64,000 nt of DNA from Virgibacillus oceani. Its GTDB lineage: Bacteria > Bacillota > Bacilli > Bacillales > Amphibacillaceae. Location: NCBI RefSeq assembly GCF_014638995.1, contig NZ_BMFR01000001.1:496001-560000 (forward strand), read 5' to 3'. This document shows, one piece after another, positions 1-6,449 of this stretch. The stretch's first letter is position 1. The number at the start of each line of letters is the position of its first letter. Made by a program: the position numbers and the translations under genes. The notes beneath the pieces are model-generated. The model was not told the origin of the DNA and did not search any database. It saw nothing but the letters and a program-made list of their open reading frames with translations.

Positions 1-69
1 CAAGACAATTTTTCGTTCATTTGTGCTATCAGTATTGCAGCATTTATCGCTAGCGTGTTGTGGTTGTGA
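1..69 (+). CDS. C-terminal end of a small membrane protein (partial)
   Basis: The frame is open from base 1 to a TGA at 67-69. The visible 22 residues are hydrophobic (ICAISIAAFIASVLWL) and look like a membrane-spanning tail. The stop overlaps the next ATG as TGATG, a coupled-translation arrangement, which supports both reading frames. The N-terminus is outside the window, so the protein cannot be named. Confidence 0.4.
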   Translation, partial: QDNFSFICAISIAAFIASVLWL

Positions 70-314
70 TGGCATGGACCGGACTAACCGAACGGGATAT
101 GAGAGAAGCTGCCGAATGGAAAGAGTACGCGAATAATCCGTAATCAGTTGAAGAAGATGAATTTTTAAGTAAAAAGCAAGTCTATCAAATGCGTTGGAAG
201 GTTGATCAATATAGACAAGACAAAAGGACAGGCGTTATTCATCCAATAAACAGAAGTGACTACATGAAGCAATTATTTAAGGAAGCAGAACAAGTAAATA
301 AAGAAAGGGTGTAG
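69..314 (+). pseudogene. Small phage protein interrupted by an in-frame TAA
   Basis: An ATG at 69 (overlapping the previous stop) opens 24 codons ending at TAA 141-143. The same frame then continues without a break for another 56 codons to TAG 312-314, giving a charged, helix-rich, protein-like sequence (KKQVYQMRWKVDQYRQDK). The only downstream ATG before the bulk of it, at 189, has no ribosome site. The simplest reading is one roughly 81-residue phage protein split by a nonsense change. Two separate small peptides or readthrough are alternatives. I do not recognise the family. Confidence 0.4.
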
Positions 315-317
315 TTT

Positions 318-767
318 ATGCAAATGGCGTTTAAATTACCAGAGATTGATAGAGATGCAACACGGGCTGCAGTTGAGTCGGCATTGGAAACATATCAAAT
401 GTATCTGTTAATGGATCTGGAGGAACTTCAACCTAAGATAACTTCATCATTTAATCTTGTACCAGTTGTACCAAATAATCAGTTCCATTCCACCACAGAA
501 GATATCGCTATCAAGAAAATGGATCAAGAGAAAAAGCGAAAAGAATATGTAAAGAAGATCCAGAAAGCTGTTAATCGATTAGGTTACCAGGAACGTTCAA
601 TTATCATTAATCGCTATTTAAAGAATGATGATGTATATGACTATGAGGTATATAATGACCTAGGGTTTAGTGAACGTAAATATTACCGGATTAAGGCTAG
701 AGCATTTTACAAACTAGCGTTTATCTTACGTATAGAGATTTATAAGCAAGAAGGTGAAGCAAGTTGA
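318..767 (+). CDS. ArpU-family phage late transcriptional regulator
   Basis: This 149-residue protein has the layout of the ArpU/RinA-like regulators that activate packaging and lysis genes in prophages of Firmicutes. It has an acidic N-terminal half, a basic stretch around residues 70-90, and a C-terminal sigma-region-4-like helix-turn-helix (LGYQERSIIINRYL then DLGFSERKYYRIKARA, about residues 93-130). The family usually spans 130-170 residues. The start at 318 has an AAAGGG-type ribosome site about 8 nt upstream. It sits directly upstream of the late genes. Its TGA overlaps the TTG start of the recombinase (TTGA), so the two are translationally coupled. Confidence 0.75.
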   Translation: MQMAFKLPEIDRDATRAAVESALETYQMYLLMDLEELQPKITSSFNLVPVVPNNQFHSTTEDIAIKKMDQEKKRKEYVKKIQKAVNRLGYQERSIIINRYLKNDDVYDYEVYNDLGFSERKYYRIKARAFYKLAFILRIEIYKQEGEAS

Positions 768-1306
768 ATTTCGTACAACCGATTCGAGATCCCGAAGTCA
801 TTAGGGAAATAAAACGATATTTAAAGGAACAAAATGAACGGAATTATATGTTGTTTGTTACGGGGATTAATTCAGGGCTACGAATATCAGACATTCTTCC
901 GTTAAGAGTGTCTGATGCGAAAAAGTCTTATTTCAAAATCACGGAAAGGAAAACTAAAAAGGATAAGTACTTAGACATGACTCCACAGTTACAAAGAGAA
1001 TTTAAACAATATATTATTGGTAAAGAAGACCATGAACACCTATTCAAAAGTAGAGAAGGGATTAACAAACCAATTGGTAGAAGTATGGCATACAAGATAC
1101 TACGTAAAACAGCAGCTCATGTAAATTTAATTGATATTGGTACACATACATTAAGAAAAACATTTGGCTATCACATGTATAAACAAACAGGAGATGTGGC
1201 TTTACTCCAAAAGATACTTAATCATTCAGATCCTTCATTTACACTTCGGTATATCGGAATCGACCAAGATGCCATGAACAAGGCTATAAAAGACTTTAAA
1301 ATATAA
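764..1306 (+). CDS. Short tyrosine recombinase (XerC/D-like catalytic domain)
   Basis: This 180-residue protein consists almost only of the catalytic domain of tyrosine recombinases. Visible active-site residues are R40 (SGLRISD), a lysine in the beta-hairpin near 63-66, H128 and R131 (HTLRKT), H154 (LNHSDPS) and the nucleophile Y163 (RYIGI). It lacks the N-terminal SAM-like core-binding domain of full integrases, which are about 350-400 residues. The start is TTG at 764 behind AAGGTGA, overlapping the ArpU stop. Small recombinases between arpU and terminase occur in several Bacillus prophages and are probably not the main phage integrase. A role in DNA resolution or packaging-linked recombination is inference. 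Confidence 0.85.
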   Translation: MNFVQPIRDPEVIREIKRYLKEQNERNYMLFVTGINSGLRISDILPLRVSDAKKSYFKITERKTKKDKYLDMTPQLQREFKQYIIGKEDHEHLFKSREGINKPIGRSMAYKILRKTAAHVNLIDIGTHTLRKTFGYHMYKQTGDVALLQKILNHSDPSFTLRYIGIDQDAMNKAIKDFKI

Positions 1307-1337
1307 GCTCATCCATTCCTGGAGGGCTTTTTTATTT
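1305..1337 (+). terminator. Rho-independent terminator after recombinase
   Basis: The hairpin pairs AAGCTC (1305-1310) with GGGCTT (1324-1329), with an inner TCCA/TGGA stem and one bulged A, followed by a T-rich run. It ends the arpU-recombinase transcript. Confidence 0.75.
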
Positions 1338-1396
1338 TTCATTATTTCTATAAGTTATCCATAATAAATATACGTGTAACTCATTTTAGTAGAATG

Positions 1397-1438
1397 TGGT
1401 AAAATTAGTAGCAGCAAAGGGTTTAGCCTTTCGGCTAA
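1397..1438 (+). promoter_or_regulatory. Extended -10 promoter and leader hairpin of the alarmone synthetase gene
   Basis: TGGTAAAAT at 1397-1405 fits an extended -10 element, though no convincing -35 is visible. Just downstream is a perfect 6-bp stem, TTAGCC (1423-1428) and GGCTAA (1433-1438), in the untranslated leader. The element indicates that the synthetase gene has its own promoter, separate from the late operon. Confidence 0.4.
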
Positions 1439-1496
1439 TTCACCAGTATATAAGATATGGATAATTGATTAAAAATAGAGAGGGGTTGGTTAAGTA

Positions 1497-2528
1497 ATGG
1501 AAGATAATCTAAGAAAACAATATTCCAATCTAAAAGGAGATTATCAACTACTTTGTGAAGAAATAATAAAACAGCTAAAGGAACTAATTAGGGAATCCGA
1601 CCAAAAAGTTAATATTGCGGTTCCGATTGAATATAGAGTCAAACAATGGGATTCTGTTATTGGGAAAATTGAAAAATATCAATTAGATATAGATGATATA
1701 GCGGATATTAATGATCTTGCTGGAATTAGGATTACTGTTCTTTTTAGAAGAGATGTTGTGTCGGCAGAAAATATTATCGATGAGAATTTTGTAATACATA
1801 GAAAAGAAGATACAGAAAAAAGGTTATCAGAGAACCAGTTTGGATATGGATCAATCCATTATGAAGTATCTTTACCTGAGGAATGGACGGAGCTGCCCTC
1901 GTTAAATAAATTAAAAGGAAAAAAGGTAGAAATTCAATTACGTACTGTATCTCAACATACATGGGCAGCATCATCACACATATTGCAATATAAAAAGGAA
2001 CAAGATGTTCCAATTCCCTTAAGACGGTCTATAAATAGGGTAGCGGCGTTATTGGAGACAGTAGATTTAGAATTTGAACGTTTATTAGTTGAAAGAGAAG
2101 ATTATAAACAGGATATGGTTGATGACGTAAAAGCCAAATTGAATGTAGAATCATTAAGGAATGCATTATTATCAGAGTTTCCAAGAAATGAAGACTCTAA
2201 TGAGCCTTATTCCGAGCTTTTAGAACTACTATCTAATTTTAATATTAATAATTTGGAAGAATTAAATAGTCTAATAACCAATTACAAAGAAGAAGTTTTG
2301 GCAAAAGAGTTGCATCAGTTAACAAGCAGAAAGAAAGCTTTAGATAATGGAGAGGAAGTAGTTGGAACTACCGTAGAAAGAACAAAAAAAGGTGTATTTT
2401 TTACTTATCTAGGTCTTGTGAGGAATTTGTTAGAAGAAAAATTTGGAGATAATGCGGTCGGTAAAGCTGTAAATAATATTGAGGGCTTAACAAATTTTAA
2501 TAGGAGAAAAAAAATGGCAGACAAATGA
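1497..2528 (+). CDS. RelA/SpoT-domain alarmone synthetase-like protein (toxSAS or defence candidate)
   Basis: This 343-residue protein carries a synthetase domain at about residues 42-195 with the RSH signature motifs: YRVKQWDSVIGKI (47-58), DLAGIRI (73-79), FGYGSIHY with the guanine-stacking tyrosine (116-122) and VEIQLRTVSQHTWA (144-157). There is no HD hydrolase domain. The last 140 residues are a separate helical domain I do not recognise. Small alarmone synthetases make (p)ppGpp. The prophage toxSAS members (FaRel, PhRel, CapRel types) instead modify tRNA CCA ends or make toxic nucleotides, and some act in phage defence. The gene has its own promoter and terminator and sits in the pocket between recombinase and terminase. 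Which reaction it catalyses cannot be told from the sequence. Confidence 0.8.
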   Translation: MEDNLRKQYSNLKGDYQLLCEEIIKQLKELIRESDQKVNIAVPIEYRVKQWDSVIGKIEKYQLDIDDIADINDLAGIRITVLFRRDVVSAENIIDENFVIHRKEDTEKRLSENQFGYGSIHYEVSLPEEWTELPSLNKLKGKKVEIQLRTVSQHTWAASSHILQYKKEQDVPIPLRRSINRVAALLETVDLEFERLLVEREDYKQDMVDDVKAKLNVESLRNALLSEFPRNEDSNEPYSELLELLSNFNINNLEELNSLITNYKEEVLAKELHQLTSRKKALDNGEEVVGTTVERTKKGVFFTYLGLVRNLLEEKFGDNAVGKAVNNIEGLTNFNRRKKMADK

Positions 2529-2587
2529 CAGAAATAAAGCAGAGCATAAATATATATATAAGTTACTATGGTATTAATAGGAAATGT

Positions 2588-2623
2588 AAAAAAAAGCAAC
2601 CACCATCACTGGCTGCTTTTTTA
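2588..2623. terminator. Terminator shared by convergent genes
   Basis: The stem AAAAAAGCAACCA pairs with TGGCTGCTTTTTT around a CCATCAC loop, with one internal mismatch. The A-run and T-run on either side make it usable in both directions. It ends the alarmone synthetase gene on the plus strand and the 48-aa gene on the minus strand, whose stop overlaps its 3' edge. Confidence 0.8.
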
Positions 2624-2767
2624 ATTCCCGAAATTTTTTAGTGCATCCCAATTTAAGAATGAATTAATATTAAAGGTATCCATATTGGGGAACACAAAAA
2701 GTAATAAATATAAAAATAATGATATAAGAGTAATTTCAATTAATTTCCCTAAAGCTTTTTCTTTCAT
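2621..2767 (-). CDS. Small single-span membrane protein, 48 aa, unknown
   Basis: The minus strand carries a consensus ribosome site (AAGGAGG) 8 nt before an ATG at 2767, opening 48 codons to TAA at 2621. The protein has a charged start (MKEKALGK), a hydrophobic span at about residues 9-27 (LISLFLYLLLFVF) and a polar, aromatic tail (NSFLNWDALKNFGN). It converges on the alarmone synthetase gene across a shared terminator and is divergent from the 141-aa gene across a palindromic region. I do not recognise it. Possibilities are a small membrane toxin, an immunity peptide or a phage exclusion factor, all inferred from position and size alone. Confidence 0.65.
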   Translation of the reverse strand: MKEKALGKLIEITLISLFLYLLLFVFPNMDTFNINSFLNWDALKNFGN

Positions 2768-2786
2768 AGATATTTCCTCCTTATTT

Positions 2787-2858
2787 ACTATATTCGATAT
2801 TAATCTTGTAAATTCCTGTTACTTTTGCAGGAAATTGGTATTATGCGTCGAATATAGT
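2787..2858. promoter_or_regulatory. Divergent control region with nested inverted repeats
   Basis: Between the divergent 48-aa and 141-aa genes an 11-bp perfect inverted repeat, ACTATATTCGA (2787-2797) and TCGAATATAGT (2848-2858), flanks a second one, TTCCTG / CAGGAA around 2812-2833. The arrangement looks like an operator pair over divergent promoters. No exact promoter can be fixed. Confidence 0.5.
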
Positions 2859-2883
2859 TATAAAAAGATAAGGAGGATGGTTT

Positions 2884-3309
2884 ATGGGTTCATATAAAAT
2901 TGATGAGGATATCTTAGAACTTTTAAAAAACAATAGGGAAGTATGGTCAGATAGGCACGACTATACACTTAAAAAAATTCTCGAAAGATACTTCGAAAAA
3001 ATTGATTTTCTCTATCCTAAGCAATATATAAACAATGAAGGTGGCAATTCAGCTACAATTTTTTATATATTCGTAGATAAAAAGCTGTTTACAGTTGTCG
3101 GAAATCAAGGGAGTTTCGCTTTGGATTATATCGGCGAAAATTTAAAGGGCATTCAATTTAGAGAAAGTAGACATCATGAGAAATTTGAACTTGAGTTAAA
3201 ATTTGAGGAAACAACTATTAATCTAAGTAGCGAGGACTGTAACGGAAGTTGGGCAGAAGACTTTAAAGGGCTTGCACAAAATATTTTTAAATATTTGACT
3301 GCTGCTTAA
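2884..3309 (+). CDS. Unknown 141-aa cargo protein
   Basis: The ATG at 2884 follows AAGGAGG with 7 nt spacing, a strong start. The protein is soluble and acidic, with no signal peptide or membrane segment. Its sequence alternates beta-like stretches (ATIFYIFVDKKLFTVVGN, FELELKFEETTINL) with amphipathic helices at both ends (LELLKNNREVW and EDFKGLAQNIFKYL). The short N-terminal part resembles DUF3908-type Bacillus proteins, but I am not certain of that. It is a monocistron with its own terminator and shares a palindromic control region with the 48-aa membrane protein, so the two may be co-regulated. Confidence 0.6.
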   Translation: MGSYKIDEDILELLKNNREVWSDRHDYTLKKILERYFEKIDFLYPKQYINNEGGNSATIFYIFVDKKLFTVVGNQGSFALDYIGENLKGIQFRESRHHEKFELELKFEETTINLSSEDCNGSWAEDFKGLAQNIFKYLTAA

Positions 3310-3329
3310 TATGTGATTAGTTTACTCTA

Positions 3330-3356
3330 AGACATCTCACTGAGGTGTCTTTTTTA
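3330..3356 (+). terminator. Terminator after the 141-aa gene
   Basis: AGACATCTCA pairs with TGAGGTGTCT (one G-T wobble) with almost no loop nucleotides, followed by six T. Confidence 0.85.
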
Positions 3357-3435
3357 TGTAATATAATTTTGTTTAATTAGAAGAAAGGATAGGGGATTTT
3401 ACCCTAAGTTTTCCTCGATGTTTTTTCTATGTGGT

Positions 3436-3489
3436 TTAATATTTTGAAACAACAACTAACACAATGATCAATATCAATATGTTAAACAT
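3436..3489 (-). CDS. Possible hydrophobic micropeptide, 17 aa
   Basis: On the minus strand an ATG at 3489 opens MFNILILIIVLVVVSKY, then TAA. A purine-rich GAAGGTGATT lies about 8 nt upstream and is buried in the 3' arm of a perfect 10-bp hairpin (3491-3519). A very short membrane peptide whose ribosome site is sequestered is a pattern known from type I toxins, but no antisense RNA promoter could be identified. This may be chance; confidence is low. Confidence 0.25.
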   Translation of the reverse strand: MFNILILIIVLVVVSKY

Positions 3490-3490
3490 T

Positions 3491-3520
3491 AACAATCACC
3501 TTCTTTCTGGGTGATTGTTT
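3491..3520. terminator. Perfect 10-bp hairpin, terminator-like on the plus strand
   Basis: AACAATCACC (3491-3500) pairs perfectly with GGTGATTGTT (3510-3519), followed on the plus strand by TTTATTG. On the minus strand the same stem would hide a ribosome site. The surrounding 3356-3554 region holds nothing else I can identify. Confidence 0.5.
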
Positions 3521-3554
3521 TATTGTATTCACATTGTAATGAAAAGGTGACTAC

Positions 3555-3881
3555 ATGGAACTCCAACGAATAAAAGAATTAATTAGAGAAGATAACCTGG
3601 TTAAATTTTATCAGTGTCCTGCTTGGTATGGAAATAATGGGATAAGGCAGCAGGCTTTAGAACGTGATAACTATGAATGTCAAGAATGCAAAAGACAGGG
3701 GAAGGTTAGTCCAGCACAAAACGTGCATCACTTAAAAGAAGTGAAAGACTTTCCGGAATTAGCGCTAGTACTTGATAACACTGAGTCTGTTTGCATTAAC
3801 TGTCACAACAAAGAACACAAACGCTTGGAGAAATACATTCGTAAAAAGAAACCTAAGTTCTGGAATGATGAGAGGTGGTGA
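3555..3881 (+). CDS. HNH endonuclease of the packaging module
   Basis: This 108-residue protein has the HNH fold of the endonucleases encoded next to terminase in HK97-like phages. It shows a zinc knuckle CQEC (about 44-47) paired with CINCHNKEH (about 76-84), and the catalytic HH (about 60-61, VHHLKEV). The family works with the large terminase at cos-end cleavage. A strong GAAAAGGTGA site precedes the ATG. Its TGA abuts the next gene (TTG at 3882). The true partner TerS follows only after an inserted homing endonuclease gene. Confidence 0.85.
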   Translation: MELQRIKELIREDNLVKFYQCPAWYGNNGIRQQALERDNYECQECKRQGKVSPAQNVHHLKEVKDFPELALVLDNTESVCINCHNKEHKRLEKYIRKKKPKFWNDERW

Positions 3882-4364
3882 TTGGGTTTGGAGATATGGA
3901 AACCAATTGAAGGACATAACTATGAGATATCTAACCATGGTAGAGTGAGGAATAAGGATAACAAAGTAATTGTCCGTGGTGAAGTCACTGAAAAAGGATA
4001 TCTAAGAGTACTAATGAATAAGAAACATTACAAAGTCCACCGATTGGTTGGGCTATTTTTTATACCTAATTTAGATAACAAATCAGAGATCAATCACAAA
4101 GATGGAAACAAGTTGAACAATCACGTTGACAATTTGGAATGGGTGACATCTGATGAAAACATAACTCATGCTGTTAAACAAGGATTAATACTTTCAACAG
4201 ACAACAGAATAGTAATGGGTATTTATTTGGATTTTAATAAAGGAATAAATAAACATGAATTAATTAAGAAATATAATGTTTCAAGACAAATGATTGATAA
4301 CATTGTTTCTAAACGTAGACATAAAAAGATTACTGATAAACTTGATCAAAAAATAATATCATAA
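3882..4364 (+). CDS. NUMOD4/HNH-type homing endonuclease
   Basis: The 160-residue protein begins with a NUMOD4 motif (EIWKPIEGHNYEISNHGRVRN, residues 4-24). It continues with an HNH_3 core (HRLVGLFFIPNLDNKSEINHKDGNKLNNHVDNLEW, about 53-87, catalytic histidine in INHKDGN). It ends in a basic helix-turn-helix-like DNA-binding tail (KYNVSRQMIDNIVSKRR). This architecture is that of free-standing selfish endonucleases of phages. The start is TTG at 3882 behind GAGGTGG. It splits the usual HNH-TerS pair, as expected for an invading gene. It is probably dispensable for phage growth. Confidence 0.8.
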   Translation: MGLEIWKPIEGHNYEISNHGRVRNKDNKVIVRGEVTEKGYLRVLMNKKHYKVHRLVGLFFIPNLDNKSEINHKDGNKLNNHVDNLEWVTSDENITHAVKQGLILSTDNRIVMGIYLDFNKGINKHELIKKYNVSRQMIDNIVSKRRHKKITDKLDQKIIS

Positions 4365-4472
4365 CACCCCCCCGGTCAAAACTTTGGGCTTTTTAGGGAG
4401 AACCTTGAAACGGGGAGTGGGAGATGAGAGAAAACATTTTTTGAATTTTCGCGTATGAGAGGGGGGTACCAG

Positions 4473-4802
4473 ATGCCAAGAGTTTCAAAAAGTACAAGAA
4501 GAATGCAAGTTCGCAGTGATTTGATTAATCATTTAAAACAAAATAAAATGACCACGGCATATTGGTATGACCTCGTTGAAGACTACATGAAGTTTTGGGA
4601 TTTAAAAGAAGAACTCCAAACTTCAATCCGAACAAAAGGCGCAATGATATGGGTTGAAAATGGGAATCAGAAATTTTATAAAAAGAATGATGCTGTGGTT
4701 GAACTTCCAAAAATCTCAAAACGAATGGGGGAAATATTAGATAAACTGGATATAGCTTGGCGAGTTGAAAACGAGGGTAAGGATGAGGGAGATGACGTAT
4801 AA
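4473..4802 (+). CDS. Phage terminase small subunit (P27 family)
   Basis: The 109-residue protein matches P27-type small terminases: a basic N-terminus (MPRVSKSTRRMQVRSDLINHL), a central helix pair (YWYDLVEDYMKFWDLKEEL) and an acidic tail. It recognises the packaging site and recruits TerL. An upstream in-frame ATG at 4455 lies before the ribosome site; GAGGGGGGT positioned 7 nt before 4473 decides the later start. The C-rich, hairpin-prone leader at 4365-4454 is typical of the pac/cos neighbourhood. It overlaps TerL by 11 nt. Confidence 0.85.
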   Translation: MPRVSKSTRRMQVRSDLINHLKQNKMTTAYWYDLVEDYMKFWDLKEELQTSIRTKGAMIWVENGNQKFYKKNDAVVELPKISKRMGEILDKLDIAWRVENEGKDEGDDV

Positions 4803-6435
4803 TTCCCATCCCTACATTGATGAATATTTTCATCTTATCGAATCTGGTGAAATACCAGCTTGTAAAGAACAGTTCCAGTTAATAAAATATCTCAAAAAAA
4901 TATTATCCCGTGATGATGTGTATATTGACCATAAAATGGTTGAGGATAGTGTAAATATACCTGCCCGTTATTTTCCATATGAACTCTATCCATGGCAAAA
5001 GTTTTCTAATGTATTTATTTTTGGATTGCGCTGGAAAGAAGACCATTCACTTGTATTTGATCGGTACTTTTTTTATATGGGTCGTGGTGGCGGTAAGAAT
5101 GGTTTCTTTTCATATGATTCTTTCTTTATGATGACAAAGCAGCATGGCATACAAAACTATGACATTGACATTGTAGCGACTAGTGAGGACCAAGCGAAAC
5201 GATCATTTAAAGATGTTTATACAGTTTTAGAAATGCCCGATAATGAGAAAAAACTCAAAAAGGCTTTTTATAAATCAAAGGTACTTATAAAAAATAACTC
5301 CACTAAAAGTGAAATGATCTATAATACATCAAACGCAAGAACAAAGGATAGTAAGCGTACTGGATGTATTTTGTTCGATGAGGAACATGAATATGAAAAC
5401 TATGATGCTATTAAAGTTTTTACATCTGGTGGAGGTAAAGTTCAAGATTATCGGGAATTCCATATGTCTACAGATGGAAATATCAGAGGGGGTCCTTTAG
5501 ATGATTTAAAAGAAGAGGCTAAGCTTATATTAAACGGTGAAATTGAAGATATATCCTTGTTCCCTTTCCTATGCAAGCTTGATAATCCGGATGAAGCTGA
5601 AAATCCAGATAATTGGACAAAGGCGAATCCATCTTTGCCATATAATAAAGTATTAAAAAGAAAAATGCTTAAAGAATTTAAATTGGGAAAACGCAAGTCT
5701 GCAATCATGATGGAATTCATGACTAAGCGAATGAATAGTCCACAAGAGGACACCCGCAAAGAGGTTGCAACGTATGAAGATAGATTAGCAACCGATAAAC
5801 AACTTCCAGAAGGCCTAGAAGGTGTAGAGGCAATAGGTGGAGTTGACTTTGCAGATGTTAGGGACTTTTGTTCTGTTGGTTTGCTATTTAAAAAGGGTGG
5901 AAAAAGATATTGGATTCATCATACATTTATCCATCACTTAGCTTTAAAATTACAGGATATTAATCCTGATATTATTGCTGAGGCAAAAAAAAGGAATTTA
6001 TGTACGATTATTCACAACGAGAAATCAATTGATCCTGATAGAGTGGTTAATTGGTTTATAGAAAAATTAAAAACCTTTGAAATCAAGAAGATATCAATGG
6101 ATAAGTACAGAGCAACCATTTTAAAGCCAAAACTTGAAGAGGCAGGTTTCGAGGTTGAAATCGTCAGACGGGGTCCAGCAACTCATGCCATGTTATCGCC
6201 TTTAGTTGACGATATGTTCATTAACCAAACAATTGCCTTCCCAGATGACCCTATGATGCGATGGTATGTAGGGAATGTGTACAAGGAAGAAAAAGGCAAT
6301 GGAAATATGGAATATTGCAAGATCGATAAGGAGAAGCGGAAAACGGATGGTTTTTTCGCTTTTTTACATGCGCTTGTTTTGGATGAAGAGTTAACGGATC
6401 AGGACGAGTTCTTTCTTACGGATATTGTTTTTTAG
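4792..6435 (+). CDS. Phage terminase large subunit
   Basis: This 547-residue packaging motor has an N-terminal ATPase with Walker A GRGGGKN (about 97-103) and Walker B ILFDEEHE (about 193-200). Its C-terminal RNase-H-like nuclease includes EAIGGVDFADVRDF and a final acidic cluster DGFFAFLHALVLDEE. It is of the HK97/Terminase_1 type. I take the ATG at 4792 as start (AAGGATGAGGGAG upstream). In-frame ATGs at 4765 and 4783 would extend it by 9 or 3 residues. Together with TerS and the HNH nuclease it translocates DNA into the prohead. Confidence 0.93.
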   Translation: MTYNSHPYIDEYFHLIESGEIPACKEQFQLIKYLKKILSRDDVYIDHKMVEDSVNIPARYFPYELYPWQKFSNVFIFGLRWKEDHSLVFDRYFFYMGRGGGKNGFFSYDSFFMMTKQHGIQNYDIDIVATSEDQAKRSFKDVYTVLEMPDNEKKLKKAFYKSKVLIKNNSTKSEMIYNTSNARTKDSKRTGCILFDEEHEYENYDAIKVFTSGGGKVQDYREFHMSTDGNIRGGPLDDLKEEAKLILNGEIEDISLFPFLCKLDNPDEAENPDNWTKANPSLPYNKVLKRKMLKEFKLGKRKSAIMMEFMTKRMNSPQEDTRKEVATYEDRLATDKQLPEGLEGVEAIGGVDFADVRDFCSVGLLFKKGGKRYWIHHTFIHHLALKLQDINPDIIAEAKKRNLCTIIHNEKSIDPDRVVNWFIEKLKTFEIKKISMDKYRATILKPKLEEAGFEVEIVRRGPATHAMLSPLVDDMFINQTIAFPDDPMMRWYVGNVYKEEKGNGNMEYCKIDKEKRKTDGFFAFLHALVLDEELTDQDEFFLTDIVF

Positions 6436-6449
6436 GGAGGTGAGTAAAA

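Noticed and set aside
2685..2897. 70-codon plus-strand frame
   Set aside because: It runs through the palindromic region and opposite the 48-aa gene that has a far better ribosome site; the start has none.
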